From an uncultured Eubacteriales bacterium (GTDB lineage Bacteria; Bacillota; Clostridia; Oscillospirales; Acutalibacteraceae), in NCBI GenBank assembly GCA_910580045.1, contig CAJTXF010000014.1:1-21592 (forward strand): 21,592 nt of DNA, given 5' to 3'. This document shows positions 1 through 6,756 of this stretch, in pieces; position 1 is the first letter of the stretch; every line of letters begins with the position of its first letter. The notes beneath the pieces are model-generated. The model worked only from the letters and a program-made list of their open reading frames with translations, did no database searches and had not been told where the DNA came from. Position numbers and translations under genes: made by a program.

Positions 1-102
1 CGGTCGGTTCGCAGCTTGTGTGCCACTGGCACACGCTCACCCCCTGGACCGCGCAATCCGCTCCTTTGTCTGTGCTTGGCGAAAGCGCCTGCCCCGAGCC
101 GT
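1..102 (-). repeat. Dispersed repeat, left copy (cut by window edge)
   Basis: The reverse complement of this stretch matches 8899-9000 over 102 aligned bases with about six differences; the outer 60 bases (1-60 against 8941-9000) differ at one position. It contains a 17-bp palindrome, GTGTGCCACTGGCACAC, at 18-34. It lies just downstream of the MFS gene and has no convincing reading frame of its own. The match runs right up to base 1, so the element probably continues beyond the window. High identity between two non-coding copies points to a multicopy genomic repeat of unknown function. Confidence 0.85.
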
Positions 103-128
103 CAGCTCTATCCTTTTTTCTGCTTCGT

Positions 129-1292
129 TTACCCAAACACCTTTTCATCATTCCGCACCCGCAAAAAAGCTGTCAGCACCAATCCCCCTGCGCACAGCCC
201 GGCCATCCCTAAATACAGCGTCCCAACGCCCCACTGCTCTGACACATACCCTCCCGCGTTCTGCAGCAATATTCCCGCCAGATTGTTCACCGCCGCCACC
301 ACTGACAGCCCTGTGGTGGTCAGCTCCACCGGCACAATGCCGCGCACCATTTTCAGCGACAGCATCATATACAGCGTGGAGGTCACGGCCTTCATCAGCA
401 CCATTACCGTCACCACCACCCCCGCGCTTTCCGCCAGGCCATAGACCAGATACTGCCCGACAGCCAGCACAAAACAGGCCCCGGTCAGGGTTTTGCCCGA
501 GAGCCTGTCCATGAATTTGTGGGAGAAAAGAATCATGGGTATTTCCGTCAGCGTGCTGAAAAACAGCACCGTGCCCACTGCCCCTGCCGGGACCCCCAGC
601 CTGCTCAGCAGCAGGGGGGAGAAGTTGATATTCACCCCTGAGCACCCGGCGAACAGGAAACCTGCCCCCAGGAACAGGAAGAACTGGGGGCTCTTTCCCA
701 GCTCCCGCAGCCGGGGCTTCTTCCCGGCTGTGGCGGAGGTCTTTTGCGGGGGCGGGCTTACCTGCGCCCCCCACAGGCCCAGCAGGCACAGCCCGCAGGA
801 GCCGGCAGTCAGGGCAAAGGGCGCCCAGCTGGGAAGCCGCTCGATTGCCAATCCCGCGGCCTGGGCCCCCATGGCGTAGCCGATGGTGCCCCACACCCGC
901 AGAAGGCCATAGCGGTACCTGCTGCTGCCTGCCACCCGCTCACACACCGGGGTGACGCTGTTTACCAGGGCGTTCACCATGCCCCCCAGCAGGAACAGCA
1001 GCCCCACGCTCCGGCAGGCGGAAAAGGCCATGGCCAGCAGGGCAATCAGGCAGAGGGTGACAGTGAGCACCTGCTTCTGGCTTTTGCTCCGGTCATGGAG
1101 CCAGCCGCTTATCGGGGTGATTGCCAGGGAGAAGATGCCTCCCGCCGAGAGTACCAGCGAGACCTCCCTGTCCCCCAGCCCCAGGCCCGCCAGGTACACT
1201 GCCAGCACTGAGCCGAACACAGAGAACACAGCGTAGTAGCCCACATAGAAAATCACATAGCTGAGATAGCTGTTTTTATAGCGGGAAAGCAT
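129..1292 (-). CDS. MFS transporter
   Basis: This is a 387-residue major facilitator superfamily permease with about twelve hydrophobic segments, acting in the cytoplasmic membrane. The loop after the second helix carries GWLHDRSKSQK, a recognisable form of MFS motif A (G-x-x-x-D-R-x-x-x-x-K). Length is normal for a 12-helix MFS protein. I chose the ATG at 1290-1292 because it follows a good ribosome site (GGAGCGG) and begins MLSRYKNSYL directly before the first helix; a longer in-frame start at 1328 would overlap the upstream gene. It is the last gene of a three-gene minus-strand operon behind a P-type ATPase and a small membrane protein. The substrate cannot be told from sequence; a drug, sugar or nucleoside are all possible. 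No clear terminator follows, and the dispersed repeat begins within about 30 bases of the stop. Confidence 0.9.
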   Translation of the reverse strand: MLSRYKNSYLSYVIFYVGYYAVFSVFGSVLAVYLAGLGLGDREVSLVLSAGGIFSLAITPISGWLHDRSKSQKQVLTVTLCLIALLAMAFSACRSVGLLFLLGGMVNALVNSVTPVCERVAGSSRYRYGLLRVWGTIGYAMGAQAAGLAIERLPSWAPFALTAGSCGLCLLGLWGAQVSPPPQKTSATAGKKPRLRELGKSPQFFLFLGAGFLFAGCSGVNINFSPLLLSRLGVPAGAVGTVLFFSTLTEIPMILFSHKFMDRLSGKTLTGACFVLAVGQYLVYGLAESAGVVVTVMVLMKAVTSTLYMMLSLKMVRGIVPVELTTTGLSVVAAVNNLAGILLQNAGGYVSEQWGVGTLYLGMAGLCAGGLVLTAFLRVRNDEKVFG

Positions 1293-1305
1293 AAAGCACC
1301 GCTCC

Positions 1306-1665
1306 TTATACGCAGATAAAGCCCACAACCAGGATAAGCATCATGCCCGCCCGGATAAGGTGGTGGGCCGGGTGGAGCTTTCCCGTCCGCTTCCCATTGC
1401 ACACCGCCGCCAGGCAGACCATCGACCCGCCCAGGAGCATGATGAGCCAGTCCAGCCCCCCGCCCAGCAGGCAGTCTATGGCGGCGGCCAGCACCCCCAA
1501 AGAGCCCCCCAGCATCAGGAGGGCCGGGATGGGGCCGGTCTTTTTCACCAGCTGGCTCACGGCGGCAATGCCGTGCAAAATGCCGAACAGGGCGGCAAAT
1601 CCGCACACTGCCAGAGCCAGGGCAATATGGACGGTATGCTCTGTAACAAGACCCGATAGGCTCAT
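1306..1665 (-). CDS. Small four-helix membrane protein of unknown function
   Basis: I do not recognise the family. The 119-residue product has about four hydrophobic segments (roughly residues 12-34, 45-63, 70-87 and 104-119), with a His-rich, positively charged loop near KRTGKLHPAHH before the last one. Its ATG overlaps the stop of the upstream P-type ATPase gene (ATGA), and GGGAGG lies 8 bases ahead, so translation is probably coupled. The MFS gene starts 13 bases downstream. The tight packing makes it a likely real gene co-expressed with two transporters; it could be an accessory membrane subunit, but that is inference from position only. Confidence 0.75.
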   Translation of the reverse strand: MSLSGLVTEHTVHIALALAVCGFAALFGILHGIAAVSQLVKKTGPIPALLMLGGSLGVLAAAIDCLLGGGLDWLIMLLGGSMVCLAAVCNGKRTGKLHPAHHLIRAGMMLILVVGFICV

Positions 1666-4103
1666 TTATTCTTCCTCCCTTTCATTCTCTGCCGCACCCG
1701 GCGGGGATACACCGGGCTTTGGGCATTGGCAATCACATGGTCCACCAGGTGGAGCATGGCCAGCATGAACACAATGGCAAAGATAAGCAGGGGCAGCAGG
1801 GCCACCAGCATGGGCAGGCTCAGCCCTGTTAGGGCGAAGAACCAGCCAAAGCACAAAAACGCTGTCAGGAACACAGCGAGAAGCCCCCAGAACAGCACCC
1901 CCCGCAGGGTGTTGAAGGGCGCGCTCACCTTAAAGAGCATAATGAACCCGGTCATGCCGGTCATAAGCACAGCCATGGTGGAGGTCTCGGCGCTGGTGAG
2001 GCCCAGGGGCCCGGCCAGGGCGCAGAGGGCCACAATATTGGCGGTCATGGTCAGGGCAGCTGGGATGCACATGCGAATCACATTGCTGATGAACTTGCCC
2101 CGCAGCCTGTCATTGTTGGGCTCCAGGGCCAGAATAAAGGAGGGCACGCCAATGGTCAGGGAGCTGATGAGGGTCTGCTGGATGGGCTCGAAGGGATAGG
2201 TATAGTTGATGAAGATGAACAGCACCCCAATCAGGGCGGAGAAGATGGTCTTCACCAAAAACAGGGAGCTGGAGCGCTGCAAATTGTTGATGGAGCGCCG
2301 CCCCTCCTGGACCACCACAGGCATGGAGGCAAAATTGCTGTCCAAAAGCACCAGGTTGGAGACAGTGCGGGCCGCGTCGCTGCCCGAGGCCATGGCAATG
2401 GAGCAGTCCGCCTCCTTCAGGGCCAGCACGTCATTGACCCCGTCCCCGGTCATGGCCACAGTGTGGCCGTCCTCCCGGAGGGCCTTCACAAAGCTGAGCT
2501 TCTGCTGGGGGGTCACCCGGCCGAACACCGCGTACTCCTTCACTGCCCGGCGGATGTCCTCCTCCGTACGCAGGGTGGCGGCGTCCACGTACTTGTCCGC
2601 GTTGTCCAGTCCTGCCTTGCGGGCGATGTTGGCCACAGTCACCGCGTTGTCACCGGAGATGACCTTCAAATCCACCCCCTGGTCCGCAAAGTACCGCAGA
2701 GTGCTGGGGGCCTCTTTGCGAATCTTATCGCTGATAAGCACCAGGCCCATGGGCACAGCCTGGCCCCCCAGCTCCTTGCCGTCAAAGGGCGCATCGCACC
2801 GGGCCAGCAGCAGCACCCGCTGGCCGTTTTTGGAGCAGGCCTCTGCCTGGGGCCGGATGGGGGCAAAGGCGTCCCCCAAAATAAACTCCCCCGCACCCAT
2901 CACATAGCTGCCCCGGCCCGGGAAGTAGGCCCCGCTCCACTTCCGGGCAGAGGAGAAGGGCACCAGGTCCCCTGCCTGCCAGGGGCTCTGCTGGGGCAGG
3001 AAGCCCTTGACCGCCAGGAAGGTGGGGTTGTTGTCAGAGAGGCTGGAGACCAGCGCGCAGAGGGCTTCTTTCATCTGCTCCTCTGTCCAGCCGGAGAGGG
3101 GCTCCAGGCCATCCACCTGCATACTGCCCTCGGTGATGGTGCCGGTCTTGTCCAGGCACAGCACGTCCACCCGGGCCAGGGTCTCCACACAGTACATATC
3201 CTGAACCAAGGTCTTCCGGGCGGAGAGCTTGATTACGCTCACCGCGAAGGCCAGGCTGATAAGCAGCACCAGGCCCTCGGGAATCATGCCCACCATGGCC
3301 GCGGCAGTGCTGACCACTGAGTTCTGGAAGGTGTCGCCCAGCACAAAGTACTGCTTCCAGAACAGCAGGCCCCCCACAGGCAAAATGGCAAAACCAATGA
3401 TTTTCACAATAAAGTCAATGGAGTTCATAATCTCCGAATTGCGCTTCTTCACTCCGCTGGCCTGGCCCGCAATCTGGCTGGCGTAGTTCTCGGCCCCCAC
3501 GTGCTCCACCTGGGCCGAGCAGCTGCCGCTGACCACAAAGCTGCCGGAGAGCAGCGGGTCCCCCGGGTGCTTGAGGACAGGGTCCGCCTCCCCGGTGAGC
3601 AGGGACTCGTTCACCTCGCACTCTCCGGCGCAGACCGTGGCGTCCGCGCAGATTTGGTTCCCCGCCGCGCACAGGAGGATGTCATCCAGCACCACCTGCT
3701 CTACCGGCACCGCGGCGGTCTGCCCGCCCCGAATCACATGGGCCTTGGGGGCTGAAATCAGGGAGAGCTTGTCAATGGTATGCTTGGCCCGGATGCCCTG
3801 GAAGGAGCCAATCACAATATTGGAGAGGATGACCCCCATAAACAGGGCGCTGCGGGGAGAGCCCACCAGAATCACCGCCAGGGCCAGGGCAAAGTTCAAC
3901 AGGTTGAAAAAGGTGAACACATTCTCCCAGATAATCTGCCCCTCGGTCTTGGACTTTACGCCCGAGTCCCCGTTATGCAGGCCCTCCCGAACCCGCTGCT
4001 CCACCTGGGCTGGGGAAAGGCCCTCCTGGGGGTCAGGGTAAAACCGCTGGACCTTCCGGGCTGTCTGGGAAGCGGGGGGCGCGGCCTGTTCTTTTCGCAT
4101 CAT
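1662..4103 (-). CDS. P-type cation-transporting ATPase, CtpE-like
   Basis: This 813-residue HAD-type P-type ATPase moves cations across the cytoplasmic membrane using an aspartyl-phosphate intermediate. Visible motifs in order are an actuator loop LTGEADP (TGE at 170-172), the membrane motif IPEGL (Pro275), the phosphorylation site DKTGT (Asp318) and the hinge GDGVNDVLALK (about 553-563). There is no N-terminal heavy-metal CxxC domain and no CPC motif in the membrane helix, which argues against a P1B metal pump. The hinge reads VNDVLALK instead of the usual VNDAPALK; I associate this with the mycobacterial CtpE (calcium-linked) group, so calcium is the leading but unproven substrate. The chosen start (MMRKEQ) has GAGG 8 bases upstream; longer starts would run into the promoter at 4156-4184. 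It heads the operon. Confidence 0.92.
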   Translation of the reverse strand: MMRKEQAAPPASQTARKVQRFYPDPQEGLSPAQVEQRVREGLHNGDSGVKSKTEGQIIWENVFTFFNLLNFALALAVILVGSPRSALFMGVILSNIVIGSFQGIRAKHTIDKLSLISAPKAHVIRGGQTAAVPVEQVVLDDILLCAAGNQICADATVCAGECEVNESLLTGEADPVLKHPGDPLLSGSFVVSGSCSAQVEHVGAENYASQIAGQASGVKKRNSEIMNSIDFIVKIIGFAILPVGGLLFWKQYFVLGDTFQNSVVSTAAAMVGMIPEGLVLLISLAFAVSVIKLSARKTLVQDMYCVETLARVDVLCLDKTGTITEGSMQVDGLEPLSGWTEEQMKEALCALVSSLSDNNPTFLAVKGFLPQQSPWQAGDLVPFSSARKWSGAYFPGRGSYVMGAGEFILGDAFAPIRPQAEACSKNGQRVLLLARCDAPFDGKELGGQAVPMGLVLISDKIRKEAPSTLRYFADQGVDLKVISGDNAVTVANIARKAGLDNADKYVDAATLRTEEDIRRAVKEYAVFGRVTPQQKLSFVKALREDGHTVAMTGDGVNDVLALKEADCSIAMASGSDAARTVSNLVLLDSNFASMPVVVQEGRRSINNLQRSSSLFLVKTIFSALIGVLFIFINYTYPFEPIQQTLISSLTIGVPSFILALEPNNDRLRGKFISNVIRMCIPAALTMTANIVALCALAGPLGLTSAETSTMAVLMTGMTGFIMLFKVSAPFNTLRGVLFWGLLAVFLTAFLCFGWFFALTGLSLPMLVALLPLLIFAIVFMLAMLHLVDHVIANAQSPVYPRRVRQRMKGRKNK

Positions 4104-4155
4104 ACACTTTGCCTCGCTAACTTTGTTGATGGGCCAAAACAGGCCCTCAGCACTA

Positions 4156-4184
4156 AGTATACACCCATTGGCAGGCTTTTCCAA
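4156..4184 (-). promoter_or_regulatory. Sigma-A promoter for the P-type ATPase operon
   Basis: Read on the minus strand, TTGGAA (4179-4184) and TATACT (4156-4161) are separated by 17 bases, about 53 bases ahead of the ATPase start codon. The spacing is ideal and the -10 differs from consensus at one base. It faces away from the RICIN gene promoter at 4359-4387, so the two genes are divergently transcribed. Confidence 0.6.
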
Positions 4185-4358
4185 GGGCGGGAGCGGGAAA
4201 ATTTCCCAAATATTTTTTTACGAATTTCTGACGGGCATTTTTGTAAGAACTGCTCAAAATCGCTAAAATTCCCAAAGGCCACCCCCCGGAAAGCCCAGAA
4301 GCCCCGGTATTTCGTGGAAAAACCCGATTTTTTCCGCAGCAAAGTCCCGGGGAGGGAT

Positions 4359-4387
4359 TTGACAATATCACGAATAGCCGCTATAAT
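4359..4387 (+). promoter_or_regulatory. Perfect-consensus sigma-A promoter of the RICIN gene
   Basis: TTGACA (4359-4364) and TATAAT (4382-4387) are separated by exactly 17 bases, so both hexamers and the spacer match the sigma-A consensus. The expected transcription start is near 4394, leaving a short leader of about 50 bases before the coding region. Such a promoter predicts strong constitutive expression unless a repressor acts on it. Confidence 0.8.
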
Positions 4388-4445
4388 ACCGGGTATGAAG
4401 CAGTTGAAGAAAAAATGATATGACAGCCGAAAGGAAGTTTTTGTG

Positions 4446-5132
4446 ATGGCACCCAGGGTGAAGAAAGAGGATATGCTGATTATCAACCGCCGTACCGGCA
4501 AAGCCTTGCAGTGCGCGGGCACGGAGAACGGCGACGTGGCCGTGCAGGCAGAGGTGAACGGCAGCGACGCCCAGCTGTGGAGCCCTGTGGGCACAGGGCG
4601 CACTTTTAAGCTGCGCAACAAGCTCAGCGGCAAGGTTCTGGACGTGGTGGGCGGCGGCACAGAGGCCGGGGCCCGGGCACAGATTTGGGACGACGTGGCT
4701 GACGGCCACAGCCAGGTGTGGCAGTGGCTCAAGGTGACGGCGACCTATCGGAAGCTGATGAACACCCAGTCCGGCAAGGTACTGGACATTGTGGATATGC
4801 GGGAGGATGACGGCGCCCCTGCCCAGATTTGGGATGATGTGGACGGCGCGGGCCAGCAGTGGAAGTTGGTGGAATCCTCCACAGCCCCGGCAGAGGAGGA
4901 GGCTCCCCAGGAGGAGGCTCCCCAGGAGGAGGCTCCCCAGGAGGAGGCCCCCAAGAAGCGTCCCAGCCGCAAGGCCAAGGCTGCTGCTGAGACCCCCGCC
5001 CCGGCGGAGGAAGCCTCCAAAGAGGAAGCTCCGGCTCCCAAAAAGCGGGCCGGGCGCGCGGCCAAGGCAGCCCCGGCAGAGGAGAAGCCCGCGCCCAAGC
5101 GGCGGGGCCGCAAGTCCAAAGAGCAGGCATAA
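4446..5132 (+). CDS. RICIN-domain protein with acidic-repeat linker and basic tail
   Basis: The 228-residue protein begins directly with a ricin-type beta-trefoil lectin domain (about residues 8-143), seen from repeated Q-x-W-type motifs (AQLW, SQVWQW, AQIWDD, GQQWKL) and repeated GKVLD strands. It has no signal peptide or membrane segment, so it is predicted to be cytoplasmic, unlike most RICIN proteins, which are secreted. Four EEAPQ-like repeats follow (about 151-170), then an Ala/Pro/Lys/Arg-rich tail ending KRRGRKSKEQA, which resembles histone H1-like or AT-hook tails. I chose the ATG at 4446 over the in-frame GTG at 4443; both lie behind AAAGGAAG. The gene is monocistronic, with a perfect promoter upstream and a terminator downstream. 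The function is unknown; carbohydrate, polyphosphate or nucleic-acid binding are guesses. Confidence 0.85.
   Translation: MAPRVKKEDMLIINRRTGKALQCAGTENGDVAVQAEVNGSDAQLWSPVGTGRTFKLRNKLSGKVLDVVGGGTEAGARAQIWDDVADGHSQVWQWLKVTATYRKLMNTQSGKVLDIVDMREDDGAPAQIWDDVDGAGQQWKLVESSTAPAEEEAPQEEAPQEEAPQEEAPKKRPSRKAKAAAETPAPAEEASKEEAPAPKKRAGRAAKAAPAEEKPAPKRRGRKSKEQA
4896..4955 (+). repeat. 15-bp tandem repeat inside the RICIN gene
   Basis: The unit GAGGAGGCTCCCCAG is repeated exactly at 4896-4910, 4911-4925 and 4926-4940, and a diverged fourth copy fills 4941-4955. It encodes EEAPQ repeats in the linker between the lectin domain and the basic tail. Identical units at the DNA level suggest recent expansion and a length that could vary between strains. 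Confidence 0.9.
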
Positions 5133-5144
5133 ACAGGCAAGAAT

Positions 5145-5182
5145 AAAGCAGACAGCCGCTGTATGCGGGTGTCTGCTTTTTA
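5145..5182 (+). terminator. Intrinsic terminator between RICIN and M23 genes
   Basis: AAAGCAGACAGCCGC pairs with GCGGGTGTCTGCTTT across a 5-base loop with one mismatch, followed by TTTTTATT on the plus strand. It lies 12 bases after the RICIN stop. Read from the other strand the stem ends in TTTATTCTT, so it may also end transcription of the converging M23 gene. Confidence 0.85.
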
Positions 5183-5192
5183 TTCCCCTTCC

Positions 5193-6218
5193 CTACTCCT
5201 CGCCGGAAGTCCGGCGGGGCTGGGGCGGGATGTCCTCCTGATAGGCTCTGAGCCTGGTCCACTCCTTGGTCTCGTCATTGCGCTGGACCGCGCTCTGGTG
5301 GGTGCGGAGCAGGCGGCAGATTTGATACACATCCACCCAAATCTCCCCGTTCCCCTCCTTCTGGCTCTCGTCAAAGATGATTTGCAGGCCGTAGTGGAGA
5401 TGGCTCTGCTCAATCCCGTTCACATTCTCCTTGGCGCTGTACCCGGTGCGGCCCACATAGCCAATCACGTCCCCGGCCATCACTGTGTCCCCCACAGAAA
5501 GCCCCTGGGCAAAGGGCCTATCCTTGCGCAGATGGGCATAATAGTGGTAGCGCAGGCCGTCAAAGCTGCGGATGCCCACCCGCCAGCCTCCATACTGGTT
5601 CCAGCCCAGGTTCTCCACCACGCCGCTCTCCACCGCAATAACCGGGGTGCCTACCGCGGCCATCATGTCATGGCCCAGGTGGCGGCGGCGGTAGCCGTAC
5701 TCCCGGCTGGCCCCAAAGTCGTCATAGTCGCTGTAAGGGAAGGTCTCGGCAATGGGCGAGTAGGCCCGCAGGCCGTAGCGGGACTCAAAGCCCTCCTCCC
5801 CTTCCAGGCGGTACTCCCCCACAAACCCGCCCAGCACCGCGCCGTATGCCTCCTGATAATAGGGGAACGAGGGAAGCTGGGCCAAATCCTCCCCACTTTT
5901 CACCATTTCAGCGGCCTTCTCCATGTCCGTGGGCCGGTAGCGGGAGAAATCGCCGCCATACTTCGCGGCCAGATAGGCCAGCAAATCCACCCAGCTGAGG
6001 GGCGTCTCCTCCCCAGCGTGAGAGGCGGTGTCCAAATCCAGGGCGGCCTGGAGCACGCTGGCCGGGACATCAAAGTCCACCCACTTGATAAAGTCCCGCT
6101 TTTCCTGGGCGGCTTGGGCCCAGCCCCGGCCCAGCACCGGCAAAAGCAGGCCCAGAACCAGGGTCAGGCCCAGAACCAGGGCGCCGGAGCGGCGTCTGAG
6201 CCGAACGCTTACAAACAT
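5193..6218 (-). CDS. M23 family metallopeptidase (LytM-type), secreted or anchored
   Basis: The 341-residue protein has a basic N-terminus followed by a hydrophobic segment (about residues 12-33), consistent with a signal peptide or membrane anchor. The C-terminal half is an M23 zinc endopeptidase domain with the expected ligands: HLGHD (His180, Asp184) and HLHYG (His273, His275). Such enzymes cut peptidoglycan cross-bridges or peptides outside the membrane. The region between the anchor and the catalytic domain (about 35-170) is not recognised. I chose the ATG at 6216-6218 because GGAGG lies 7 bases upstream; an in-frame extension to 6374 would read into the MITE-like element. The MITE sits only 30 bases upstream of this start, so it has probably displaced or replaced the native promoter. 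Confidence 0.9.
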   Translation of the reverse strand: MFVSVRLRRRSGALVLGLTLVLGLLLPVLGRGWAQAAQEKRDFIKWVDFDVPASVLQAALDLDTASHAGEETPLSWVDLLAYLAAKYGGDFSRYRPTDMEKAAEMVKSGEDLAQLPSFPYYQEAYGAVLGGFVGEYRLEGEEGFESRYGLRAYSPIAETFPYSDYDDFGASREYGYRRRHLGHDMMAAVGTPVIAVESGVVENLGWNQYGGWRVGIRSFDGLRYHYYAHLRKDRPFAQGLSVGDTVMAGDVIGYVGRTGYSAKENVNGIEQSHLHYGLQIIFDESQKEGNGEIWVDVYQICRLLRTHQSAVQRNDETKEWTRLRAYQEDIPPQPRRTSGEE

Positions 6219-6248
6219 GGGAATGCCTCCTATTGCTGATATTGCTAA

Positions 6249-6420
6249 GGAAGTACTGATTAAATCTGGTGCGCATATCGTGCAGTGAATTTTTTCGTCA
6301 GAGTGCATAGCTTGAGTGCGGCCAATCTGGCGATTGGCAAACGAAAGCTGTGCACTATGAGGGAAAAAGCGCAAGCGAGATGCGTGCTAAGCCGCCAGGC
6401 GTGATTTAATCAGTGGTTCC
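6249..6420. mobile_element. MITE-like element, 172 bp, no transposase
   Basis: Perfect 12-bp terminal inverted repeats (ACTGATTAAATC at 6255-6266, GATTTAATCAGT at 6403-6414) extend outward to GGAA and TTCC, giving imperfect 18-bp ends. The interior has no convincing gene and contains further hairpins such as GCCAATCTGGCGATTGGC. The flanks, GCTGATATTGCTAAG (left) and CCTGATTTTGCTGAG (right), are similar at 12 of 15 positions, which may be chance or a decayed duplication. It lies between the M23 peptidase gene and the PRPP synthetase promoter. Short size, terminal repeats and lack of coding capacity fit a non-autonomous transposable element. Confidence 0.65.
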
Positions 6421-6650
6421 CTGATTTTGCTGAGAACCTGCACCCATCCGCTGTGAATGCAGGCCCTGAATTGCGGATGTATCGTAAACGCACACTAACT
6501 ATACCTGACAGCTTGGGGCAGGGGTCTGCCCCCTCCCCCTAAACCTATGCGCTGCCCCTCAAGAACTAGAACCCTCCTCCCCTGGACGAATATGGACTCC
6601 ACGTTTTTTACAAATAGCGTGAAAAAAGATTTTATATGTCCAAATGGGGT
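6421..6650. other. Gene-free spacer between MITE and PRPP synthetase promoter
   Basis: No believable coding region is seen. A 7-bp GC hairpin (GGGGCAG at 6515-6521 with CTGCCCC at 6526-6532) is present but has no T-run. The last part (about 6600-6650) is AT-rich, as expected ahead of a promoter. Any ancestral promoter of the M23 gene would lie here or inside the MITE, but I could not point to one. Confidence 0.5.
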
Positions 6651-6669
6651 GGATTTGCCGGCAGAACTA

Positions 6670-6678
6670 TGCTATAAT
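6670..6678 (+). promoter_or_regulatory. Extended -10 promoter for the PRPP synthetase gene
   Basis: TGCTATAAT is a perfect extended -10 element (TGnTATAAT). No good -35 hexamer lies 16-18 bases upstream, which extended -10 promoters tolerate. It is about 80 bases before the start codon. The leader contains a hairpin, AAGGCCC (6688-6694) with GGGCCTT (6700-6706), which might affect transcript stability. Confidence 0.6.
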
Positions 6679-6756
6679 CAGGGTGACAAGGCCCTGCGCG
6701 GGCCTTTGTGGGCCGATTTGGAAAACCCATAACCGAAATGGAGGGTATGTAAAATC

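Noticed and set aside
6547..6732. A 61-codon plus-strand frame before the PRPP synthetase gene
   Set aside because: It contains the extended -10 promoter and leader hairpin of that gene and has no ribosome binding site.
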